Positions 25,301 through 37,300 of a stretch of 64,000 bases of DNA are shown one piece after another. The stretch's first letter is position 1; every line of letters begins with the position of its first letter. The translations under genes were made by a program, and so were the position numbers. The stretch is from NCBI GenBank assembly GCA_963971405.1, contig OZ020489.1:1674001-1738000 (forward strand). Direction: 5' to 3'. This stretch comes from Psococerastis gibbosa. Taxonomy: Eukaryota > Arthropoda > Insecta > Psocodea > Psocidae. The notes under the pieces were generated by a model, which saw only the letters and a program-made list of their open reading frames with translations, did no database searches and had not been told where the DNA came from.

Positions 25301-28300
25301 TATCCTGACAATGAGTTTTATTTTATTTTGTTTTAGCTTGCATACCTTTTGTTTTATCTGTTTTCAATCGCACTTGACGATGGCGTGAGCCGAAACCGGT
25401 TGTGAATTTTTAATTTAATTTTATTGTAAGACTATACGAAGTAAATTTTAACAATGAGTGACAGCAAGTTTTACAAAGTTACTAAGGAGACTATTATGTT
25501 TGATCTCGATCCACTTGTCCTGAGTCTGCCTGCCTTCAAAACTGACGTATTTTACGCATCATAAAGAAACCGCTTGAGTGATTTTTATTATTGTACTATT
25601 GCATTATTGTATTGTAATTTTTTTTAGTCGCTCAAACCTTTGTCATTGTCGCGACCATCGTGGCAGACTTGTTCGAGCGGTATGCTGCAGGCGGGGCCGT
25701 CCCAGCCGTCATAGCACCGGCACTCCCACGCCCCGGCACTGTCGGCCTTGCACTGGCCGTGCGCCGAGCAGCCGTTCGGGCATCCCTCCAGAGTGCAGTG
25801 CTTCCCGTTGTAGCCCGTCACACAGAGGCACGTCCCATTCTTGCACTGTCCATGCTCGTTACACCTACAACCAATTAAACAATATTATATTACAGTAAAG
25901 TAAAACATCGCAATGATCTACCTTGGTACTAAATTATTATCGTGGAGCCTATAAACAATACAGTGTTTCCAAGGTCTGACGATCGCGTATAAGTTACCTG
26001 GAATCGCATTGCTTTAGGCTGCAGTATTCGCCAGCCCAGCCGGTGTTGCAGAGACACGCTTCACCCACACAGTGCCCGTTGCTGCCGCAATCCAGGTCGC
26101 ACAGTTCTGCAACGTAAACGGTGTATGTGAACTGCTGGTTTAACACAGTCAAACACAGCAAAAGTGGTGCACTAGGTAATGGGTAATAAAAAGTACGGTA
26201 CTAATAATAGAGTAATAAAAAGTACACAAAGTTTTAATTCTAAAATACTGATTATAGGTATAGGCTAGTATAACAGGACAGGTGCTTATGGACTTTAGAG
26301 CTATAGCCTAGGCGTCACCTTACTTAATTCGCCATCTGAATCGGCATTTTTGAAATTTCATTGAGTAATGACCTTTGGAGCAGTCGTCGCCGGACCACTT
26401 GGCTTCGCAGGTGCACGTCTGTGTCTCAAGGTCGAAGGAGCCGTGGCCCGAGCAATCAGGCAGACACTGCAGCGCGTCGTTGTCCATACTCGCGCAGTCC
26501 ACGCCCTTCCAGCCCTTCTTGCAGATGCAGTTGCCCTCCAGACAGAACCCGTGCCCAGAACAGTTAGGATGTGCACAGTCCACTAAAACAACACCAATCA
26601 TCATATACACATGGACGATGGGGTGGGATATGGCTTGGTGAGTGTTTGGTGCAAACCCAGTGTACTTCTATGATTTGGTGTGTCTAGGGGAAAACAGAGC
26701 AGTCAGCTACACGCCAGCTTCCGAAATCGATACAAAATCGTCTTCTAGCCCCATAGCTTATAGCTACAATGGAAAAGACGTCCAATCGGAACTGCGAGAA
26801 TCGTCCGTGTGTAGCGCGCCTTAGGGATATTTAGAATGATAGTTAGGTTCAAATCAAATGAAATATATTTATTCCAATTTTTCCAACAAGACAAGTATAG
26901 GCTACATATAAATGACAAAATTAAAATTAACTTTAAATACGCTAAATTAAATTAAGTTATATTACATTCAATACTTTACAAGGAATTATAACCAGCCCAA
27001 CTGTGTTTCCACGTGCTAGGGCCGGTACAGCATTTCAGTTTAACTCAGATTTGTTACGACAGTGTGCAGGTATGTGTTACGTATACGTAAAAGTGTATAT
27101 GTTAGAAAAGAGTTAATAGAAAATATAAGTTTCGTTCTTTAAGTTAAAAAAAAATGTTGATGAAAATATATTTTTATTGTTCTACATGGAATAGTAAGTT
27201 TTCAAAATCTGTTTTTTTCTCATGAAGCCATAAGTTTAGTAGGTGTTTAAAAGAAGTTTTAATTGTACAACTTTTTATGTCTACGGGGATCAGGTTAAAT
27301 ATTTTTGGTGCCAGGTATGTGTAGCTACGTTTTGCCAAGCTGAGATTTAGTTTTGGTAGTAGCAGGCCCGGCCCGTCCTATGGGCAAGTGGAGCGGCCGC
27401 ACCAGGCGCCGAGTCCAAGGGGGCGCCGCGAGACGCCCCCTTGGACTCGGCTTTGTGTTTTCAAGCGGGATAATTTAAAAAAAATAAAAATAAAATAATT
27501 TTTATAGAAGACTTGTTTTAAATCTGGCGCCAACCGGTTTAACGTGGTGGAACGTTAACTCCTTCCACGACAACTCCGAGTGGTTATGTTGGCCACCCTA
27601 ACTAAAATGGCAGATCATAGCATTGTTATTGGTTACTAATTTCAGCTTCACTCGTATCTCTTGTGAGATTTTTATAAATAATTGCAATTGGCAACAAAAA
27701 AATTTTAAGGTAAGCAGACGCAGATGCTTTATAGCGGTATTTGTATTAAGTTGTTGTTATAATAAATAAGAGAGTTACAAAGCAGATTAAGAAGTGGCTC
27801 GGCTTGCAATTCTGCGAATGGTTTGTGTTTGTTATTAATATCAAATAAGAGAATTTATGTCTACTGTATGTCCAACTTATTGTATATTTATTTATTTTGG
27901 ACTTTATTTAGACTTAAGGTAATTTATGTGTCTTTTATTTTAGCAACTTTGCAAAGGCAATGTGGAAAAAATTGTCAGGCGCCGGAAATGAGAGGAAAAG
28001 AAGAGCTAGGGAAGCTGAGAATGAAAAGCAAGCGGCGCAAATGGCCAAATTTCTAAAACGGCCAGGTCCACATCCAGACCCAACCCAGCCCCCTAGTACA
28101 AGCAAGGAAAGTACGGTTGAGAGTGAGGCCCAGGCGGTTGCGCTGGACGAGGCCATTTTTGAGAACTTGCCTTGCAGTGAAGAAGAAAGAAGTTTTTCTA
28201 TGGACATAGCCAAGTGGCCCTCTTACTTGTCTTCACAAGTTATTGACATGATCGTTGAAGAGGGGCCGCAAAACGGGAAACTCGATGATGATAAATACCC

Positions 28301-31300
28301 AAAAAATGAGAAAGGCCGGCATTTTTCCAACAGCCATTTCAAAAAAAGCATGCCCAACGGAGAAGTATATGAGCGGCAGTGGCTTGTTTATTCCAATTCA
28401 ACAAAGAAAGTATACTGCTTTTGTTGTCACATCTTCAAGCGCACAAGTCGTTGCCATCTTTCCAATGTTGGCTCTGACAACTGGCATCATTTGTCTCGTT
28501 TACTAACGAGCCATGAGTTTTCTGACGACCACCAGCAAGCCTTATTAACGTGGCTTGAAACGGCTAAAAGGTTAAAAAAATGTTGTGGCATAGATAAAGG
28601 GCTTCAGAAGCAATTGGAGGATGAAAAAGCAAGGTGGTCTTCTGTTATGGAACGAATGATCGCCATCACGCTGTTTTTGGCTGAACACAATTTGCCTTTT
28701 CGTGGTAGCAAGGACACTTTATACACTCCAAGAAATGGGAATTTCTTAGGCCTTGTACAATTACTTGGCCAATTCGACCCCGTCATGATGGAGCACTTGC
28801 GAAGAGTGATGCAGAAGGAATCCAAGCATTTTTATTTTAGCAAAAATATTCAAAACGAAGTAATTAAATTATTAGCTGACGAAGTAAGAGGCCAAATATT
28901 ATCTAAAATAAGAAGTGCCAAGTATTTTTCTATAATTTTAGACTGTACTCCTGACATCAGCCACACTGAGCAAATGAGTGTCACCTTCAGATTTTTCGAC
29001 GTCGATGAAGCGCGTGTGCGTGAGTGTTTTTTGACATATAAGCCAGTGGCTGACTCAACTGGAGCCGGCCTGACGGGCTTATTTTTGGACGAAATAATTG
29101 ATAAATATGGTATTGACATGAATGACTGCAGGGGCCAAGGATATGATAATGGTGCTAATATGGTTGGACACATTAAAGGAGTTCAGAGTCGCATTGCTAA
29201 AACCTATCCACGAGCCTTTTTTAACCCTTGCGGCTGTCATAGTCTCAACCTTGTGGTTGCCGATGCAGCAAAAACTTCTATCAAATCAGTGTCTCTTTTT
29301 GGTGTGCTGCAACGGCTGTTTGTGTATTTCTCAAATTCAACAAAGCGGTGGAAGGTGGTCTCAGAGCATCTGCAAAATTTAAGCCTGAAAAAGGTTTGTG
29401 ACACACGCTGGGAAAGCAGGATCAACAGCTTGAAAGCAGTGCGGTATCAGTATGCTGAAGTTAAAAGGGCTCTGGAGGATGAATATGAACAATCAACGGA
29501 CCCTGTTGCAAGCTCAGAGGCTGAATCGCTTCTTGTAAATTTGGAAAAGTTCGAGTTCTTAATGGCGTTAGTCATATGGTACGATGTTTTATTCCAGGTT
29601 AATCTAGTAAGCAAAACAATGCAATCTGAAACCATGGATTTGTCCGAAGCTACAAAAATTATGAATAAATGCTTGAAATTTTTAAAAGAATACAGAAGTA
29701 CAGGTTTCACTTCTGCACTCATCACTGCCAAAGAAATCGCTGAAGAAGCACAAATCACTCAGGAGTTTGAAACTGTCCGTCTGCGAAGGAAAAAGAAGAT
29801 GTTTTCTTATGAAAATCAAGACGAATCTCCTACTGACCCAGAAACAGCGTTTCGCACCTCTGTCTTCTATCCAATGATTGACACAGCCATTAATTCATTG
29901 CAGTTGCGCTTTTCCCAATTAAGTGACATTAATAGTACATGGCAATTTATGTACGATTTGAAAAAGATCGACCATAATGGTTTGAATGCGGCCTGCTCAG
30001 ATTTAGAATCTGTCTTAACCCATGGCGCTCTCAGTGATATTTCGGGTACCGAGCTAGCCCAAGAAATAAGGAGCCTTAGTGCGTTCTTAGGCGGCGACGA
30101 TGGGCATCCAAAGGGGGTTCTTGAGTTTTTGGCAAAGCATTGTTGGAAAGATATGTTTCCAAACGTTTGGACAGCTCTCCGCATTTTCATTACTATACCG
30201 GTCACTGTTGCTAAGGGAGAAAGGAGCTTCAGCAAGCTAAAATTGATAAAGACCTACCTAAGGTCTGTTTTAGCTGATGAGAAATTGTCGGACTTAGCCA
30301 TATTATCCATAGAAAATGAGATCGCCAACAATCTCTCCTATGATCATTTGATTAAAAAATTTGCTAGCATCAAAGCTAGGAAGGAGAAATTTCAATAATT
30401 TTACATTTAGTTATTAGTTACAGTTGCCTAATACAATCCCTTTATAAGAAGCATGCACAATTTTTTAATGTCTCCCATACTCAAGCGTTCATGAATAATT
30501 TACGGTCTCTGGGAGGGGGGGGGGGGGCGCTAAAATGTAAACTCGCACCACTCAAGAAAATACCTCGGGCCGGGCCTGGGTAGTAGGAGTGCGTCTCTTT
30601 GCCGAGTGTCGTGACAGTGGTCTCTCTTTTGTGCTGCGTCCTTGAGCTTTTGGAAGCGTATGAGTAGAGTTTTAGTGTATAACTGCCTTAGGTCCAGAAT
30701 ACGCGCCTCCTCAAAAAGTTCGTCCGATGGGTAGCGGCGAGGTTTTTGCAGCAATATTAGTTTTTGTGTCTTTTCTAGTGGATTCAGTGCAACTTTTCGA
30801 GTAGGGCCCCATGCAATTATACCATAAGAAAGAATTGACTATACGATTGCAAAATAGACTGTTTTTAATGTGCCAATTGGTAATATGTCACGGAGAATTT
30901 TGAATAAATAAACAGTTTTTCTTAGTCTGTGTGATAAGGTTGTAATGTGTTCCGTCCATTTAAGGTAGAGATCGATTTTAACACCAAGATATGTTGTTTC
31001 ATTAGCTTTTTGGACTTTTCCACAATTACAGATGCCATTTGTGCATTTGTGCATTCGTGTATTGTCAGCTCCTCAATACTTATGTTTGGGTCTTTTTTGG
31101 GGGAAAAAGTCATGAGATGTGTTTTACTTAGGTTAAGGTTAGGTTGTAGAAAATATAATCAACAAACTGAAACCGGTCACGGTAAAAATTACCGCGGACT
31201 GCGGACATTTCGATTACTATTAGGCCTACTAGGGTGCTAAGGAACATCAACATCTAAATTTTTTTTCGAAAAATACACGGATGAACCCACCCGGGGCACA

Positions 31301-34300
31301 ACTGGGTTATTAGTGGTACAGTTTTAATGTCACTCACCTTCAGCACAAAACTTGCCCTTGTAGCCTCCCCCACAGACACACTTGCCGTTGACACAGTGGC
31401 CGTGGCCGTTGCAGTCAGGCACCTCGCACTCGTCGTGCCTCAGACTGCACTCCTTGCCTTTCCACCCCGGGTTGCACTGACACTCTCCGTTGATGTACTC
31501 CCCTCGCTGACTACAAAGCACTGGGCACACGCCTGAAACAGATGCACCAGATATTACAGTATCTTTCTATATATGCATAGGTACCATAAAAGAAAGCAAT
31601 TACCACCAGCAATAAGGAAGAAGGAGAAGTGGAAATATTATGGGAACGTCCTGCCTAATATTAGTAGTACAGTACATATTGTATCGATCTCTAGGCTACT
31701 AATTAACTTGTACTAACTGTCACTGCAGTCTTCCCCGCCGAAGCCCGGGTTGCACTGGCACTTGCCCAGCAGACACTCTCCCTTGCCGCTGCAGCCGTTG
31801 GGGCAGTTCTGAGTCATGTCCTGGGCTATCGCAGCAGTGAAAGACACCTCCTGCGGGTCCCCGTCGTCGTTGTAAATTGAAAGAAACCAGTGGCCCTGCT
31901 CCATGAAATACTTGGAGTCTTTCTTAATGGTTGGCTGCAAATACAAACAAATTTGTGAATAAAACACGCGTGTAATTAATTTTTATCATCAACGGCTAAA
32001 TATTCCTCGGGTTGTAATAATGCTCGTAAGCCTTTCTATTGTAAGTCAGTTAGCAGTTATTTCATTACAAATATGCAAATAACCAAACTGAAGACTCTTG
32101 CTGGGTTACAGCATTTGCACTTTAAATTTAAGCGCTGAAACTAATATTACGAAATGAATTAGTGGACTTACGTGTGATCCTCGTTTGCTTCTCGCCTTGA
32201 ACCCGCTGAGAACCTCCAAGATATCGTACTGGGTGTGTGTGGGCAGGGCGTTACGCCTCGCGTAGACGCCTATGCTGGCCCCCCGCGGGATGCTCATCTC
32301 GTACATGACGTAGGCGGGCTCCGACTGATAGAACTGCATGTTCCAGTAGCTGTAGGCCCCGATAGTTTTGGAAAGTTTCTGCCCGAGCGCGACCTGAGTG
32401 AACGTCGTCCCGTCCGGGGGAAAACTCTTGGCTGGAAATGTTCGCGCTCCTGCAAAAGTTTATTGTTTAAAGCATCGCTGCAATTGTCAATACCCGCGCC
32501 CACTAACACCTCCAGATGTTTCCCTCGGTGGTTGCAACAAGATAAAATAAATTGGCTATTTTCACAATATATTAAACACTAGCTACAGGCCTATACCTAA
32601 TACTGTAGGTAGTCTATGTTCATACAGTAGGAGTAGTAAGTAGTAAACAACTCAAGACTTTCTCATAAAAACATTATGTTAGCCTTTTGTAAATAAAACA
32701 GTGACATTAGAATATTGCTCCTTGCTGCCTTCATTTCTTTGTAAAATAACGTATTTACTTCATTACACACAGCCTCAGCCTGGTCAAGGCCACGCAGAAC
32801 AGAACCCTGAGACAGTGACATATGGTATAGTGTAAATCCGAATTCAAAAGGCATACTCAACATACAATGTGAAACGATATAGGCCTACATATCCACAAGG
32901 AATTGTGGGAGAAGTCAGTGGGAAAGGGGTCCCTGACTAGACAATAAAAATTATCTGATATTTCCAACAAGACGAAAGTTATCGAAGCGAGTTCCAAGTT
33001 TCTGAACAAAAGCGACCCATACTTGATGGAAACATTAAGTGGGGACAGTAGCATATGGAGAGGGAGGGGGGGTCTGCATAGGGCGCCGCACCGCCTAGGG
33101 GCACCAAATTGGGCAAAAAATCAACATACATATTACTAACTAAAAATTTACAGCATAAAACTAATTAAACATTTAAAGTTAAAAATAACGGAATATGCTG
33201 TATTTGTTTTTAAATGCGGATTGGTGTGGATTGGGGGTTTTTATAGGCTGCAACCTAATCTGCAATACCGCGCGCTGGTTTAGAAAACGTTTTGGCTAGA
33301 CTATCGTTGCAACATGTGAAAGATCTTTCTCTCATAAAAAATTAAGTAAAAAGACTATTTAACGAAACGCTGTGTCTGAAGACAGGCTCACACTTTTGCG
33401 CATATATTTTTTTTAAATCCCGGGGCAGACCCCCGGCCCTGCGAAATTATAAACCGCCCCCTTTAAAAAACTATCGTTACGCCACTGAGTGGGGAGCCCT
33501 CCAAACGTTGATTCGGTACCTACGCTGGGCCCACATCAATACAATTACAACTTAGGCCTGCATGATGGCGTCAGCTTCAAAACAACTGCAGGTGTTCACC
33601 TTGGACCGTGGGGAAAGTAAACTATACACTGTTGTTGGTGCACGAGTATGTGTGAGCCATGAGCTTGACTTACAGTCACAAGTAAGCTATGAGTGTGTTA
33701 CACTGTAAAAACGTCATTCGGTCTTTCAATTGGCAACATTGTATGGTCGGAAGGGAATCTACAGCGCTTTCCGGTTCTAATTAGGGCTAACTAATGCATA
33801 CCTTATACCATACTGTGGACAGTTTCTTACCAGCACCGCATGAATAGACAGAGCTTATGAACAGTCTACACTGTCTGGTGGCTGGTAATAGCACAAATTC
33901 CACTAACGTAGTTTACCGCACGAAACCCGGGTTAATCGAAAGCTGCAAGCCCAAACCACTACTGCAACGAACCATGCAAAAATTATACAATCCCAAACCA
34001 CTACTACAACGAACCATGCAGAAATTATAGGTACATTTTACCCTACTGACGAAAAACGTGAGTAACATACCTACCTGCATCTTAAAAAATGAAACCCATC
34101 AACAGCAGGTATACACCGAGCTAAGGGAAGACCCATCCATGCTTCCTCGCCATTGTTGTTGATGACATGAACAATATGCCTTCAGGCCTATTTTTGTGTT
34201 TGATGGAAGCGTTAGGTTTAGACAGACGCTAAAGCTAAGGTTAGAAAGCTAGATTATTTTGCGGAGTGTACAGCCTACTGACGAAACTAGAAAATTAGTC

Positions 34301-37300
34301 CTCCGGCTTTGCCATGAACTCCTTTTTTCAATTACGAAACTAGAAGACAATGTCTTCTCTTTTACGTAGCAGCAGGAATAAAACTTGAGCTGGATATTTC
34401 TTTGGAAAGTTGTATAAGCTAACAGAAATTATTGACGCAGACTAAGCTTACATGCTTTCCAGCTAATTCGCCAAACTGGTAATTAATAACTGCGGCGGTA
34501 AGGTACAGCGCGACCTCATACCCGATAAAATTTAGCAGCCTCTTTATCATTCTTTGCTCCCCAACCAAGTTCTCCAAGTTGGGGAATTTGTTTTGGGAAA
34601 GTTCAAAGGCTGAAAATAATACAGGGCTTGCTTGGTAAACTTTCAAGGCGTATGGAGCTTAGAATTAACCCTTGCATCACAAAATAATTAAGCAGGGTTC
34701 ATAAATTTTCATGACTGGCTTATTAGAGATGATCTGCAACAACAATGCGCAACGTGGTTTTCGGTTTAAATGTTTCAAGAACTGAGGAGTAGTTCAGTTG
34801 GTAGAGGAATGGGCTATAAAACGAAAGTTCCATGTTCAAGACTTGATAAATTATAAAATTTTCCGTTTGGGACTGGCCTGGGTCCAGCAAACCTAACGGC
34901 CCTTTGAGAGTATGCGGGAGCGGGAGCGGGCCAAACATAAAATAAGATCTTATAGCTTGTTCATTTACGTACAACATAGTCTCTTATTAAGATTAGTTTC
35001 ACAAGGCTTATAAGGTGGACATAATTTTCCCAATGTAAACACGGAATCTTATCCCATGTTTGACCCACTCCTGTACTCGCTAGCTGGTACCTTTATCCGC
35101 AAGGGAAACGCGGCTGTCGGACACGCTGCTGACTACAACCTCCCAAATAGAGCAGTGGTCACGAAGGAGGATCGTCCTTTTATTTTTTCTTCAAAAAGAC
35201 AGTTATCCGAAAAAAACCACGACCATTGACATTGCTCGTGGAAACACAATGCTTCCTTTTGAACACTTTGTTATGTTCCTGTACACTGTACATGATAGAG
35301 ACAACCGAAAAACCTGTCAGGTCAAGTAGGTAAGTACATAGGTGTTGCCATGTTTGTAGAGAGGCTACGCTACGAGGTCCAAATACCTGCGGGCTTTAAC
35401 AAAGCAAAAGCAAGACTTGGTTCAGGGGTCTATCAGAGCAACCCCAATGAAGGGAAGATGTAACCAGAAGGACACAATGTGAAGCCTCAGGTTGCAAAAA
35501 TCCCTTTCAGCTCTGGCCGATCAGGTGTAGGGAGATTCCATGCAAGCGCAGACAGGAGAGGTTAATCGGATACATTCTTAAAAAATTGTTTGTACGGGAT
35601 TTCATACAAGAAAAAAAAGAAGATAAAATCGGATAATATTTACGGAAGTTAGAGCGTTTCCTAAAATAGATATACATAAATACATACATGCATATATGCT
35701 GTATATAACATTTTGAACGGAGGGTGATTTTAGGCTCAGGGGGTCATGAAATTAAAAGTTGTGAAGAAATTTTCCGGAAGTCGAACATTGGTCGCCGTCT
35801 CAATAAGTGTATCTCCCTAAAAGGAGGCAACTGCTGGGTTTCAATAAGCCAAAGACTGAAATAAGGATCCGACCGATTCCGACTTTGAATATATAATTAA
35901 TGAAGTGTGCTAGGGTAATAAGGGTCAAATTAATAATATTAACCAGCAGCCAATCGTTTCCCCAACTCTCATATTACGGTGCGTTGTATAGAATGACATT
36001 GTTATGAGGTTTCAACGGCTGCCACCTTCCAGTAAATTATTTGTTTCAAATATGAATCGACAAGGGAGCCACGTGCTCATTAATATGCTAACTAACAAAC
36101 GTTTATTTTGGCAGTGCCTGGATTGTCTGGGTTAGTCACACATTTTCATAAAAAGCCTCGTTCAGTTAGGAGCCAATCACTTGTTCTATTCATACTAAAC
36201 GTTACTGACACTGCTCACCTTCCAAAACGAGAATCATTGGTGGTGGAATTGGACACGCTGTCGTCGTCTCCACTGGCAATGCTGTCGAAGAAAAAGTGAC
36301 ATCTTCAACTGTGACTGTAAAATTAGTTGAGTACGCCAAAAACTCCGTTGTAGGTGCTACGGAATCAGTGGAAGCTGCAGAGGACGACCATTCAGACGAG
36401 GTCGATGACAAGGCAGGCTCACTCTGTGCAGACGTGGTTTCAGGATCAACACTTGATAATGGTGATTCAGAAGTTGTGCTTAGCTCTTCGATTGAATATT
36501 CGATCGTTATAGGGAGTGAAGTCACTGAGGCTATTAACGTCGGCTCGGTTACTGTTGCAGTTACTTCAGAAGTTATCGCTGTGGTTTCTGCCGATAGTTT
36601 TGTTGTTGCTAACAATATTTCTGTACTTTCGGGCGTTGCTAATGTCGTGGTTTCTGAGGATGCTGTTGATGTTTCTTCAGTGGTAGATAGAGTTTGCTCA
36701 AACACTAGGGAATGATAGTTAGACCGGTTATCTGTTATAAGTTGATCAGAAGGTGACTGTTGGTCGGTATAGCTTGTAGACACTTCAAACTCCCCTGCAG
36801 TATTAACTGTGACATCTGGCTCTTCTGAAGAATCATCGATCCAAAAATCTTCATCATTGAAGTCTGGATCTAAACATGGACATGAACACTCACACTGACC
36901 TCCATTCAAGAAACCAGGAACGGTGGGGAAAAGGGAAGGGTAAACTGAAGAAACTTTGTTACTTTTCAACAAGCCTTGGGTTGAAGTCGATAAAACCGTC
37001 CCCTCTCTAGGGGCAGTCTCATTCATTAAAAGTTTTTGGCTATTAGACGGTTGATTTGTCACTGTCACTACAAGGCCATGCAACGAGGTTAGTGTCTTCT
37101 CCTCTTTGCCTATTTCAGATTTTACTTTATTAACCTCACTATACAACGTTTTTAATTTTTCTTCTTTATCGGCTAGCTTAACGAACTCAAATTCATCATC
37201 ACCATAGGCGTAAACAGTGGGGGGATTGTCATGAGAGCGACGAGCGTTACGCGCAAGCACAGGGTTATCATTGTAAGTTGGTAAGCGTAGCAGTGCTTCT

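Larger units (their letters stand above)
27363..30578 (+). mobile_element. Complete hAT transposon with TIRs and 8-bp TSD
   Basis: The left end CAGGCCCGGCCCG (27363-27375) is exactly repeated in inverse orientation at 30566-30578. Both sides are flanked by the 8-bp direct repeat GGTAGTAG (27355-27362 and 30579-30586), the target-site duplication expected for hAT elements. It is 3,216 bp long and holds one intact transposase frame on the plus strand, antisense to Ten-m. A strong hairpin sits just inside the left end and a G run of about 13 near the right end. It is inserted in an older LINE within Ten-m intron 6. The intact ORF and perfect TSD suggest a young insertion. Confidence 0.95.

Noticed and set aside
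36296-36715. 139-codon plus-strand frame antisense to Ten-m exon 3
   Set aside because: It is the shadow of the Ser/Thr/Glu-rich stalk; the minus-strand reading joins in phase with both neighbouring exons.
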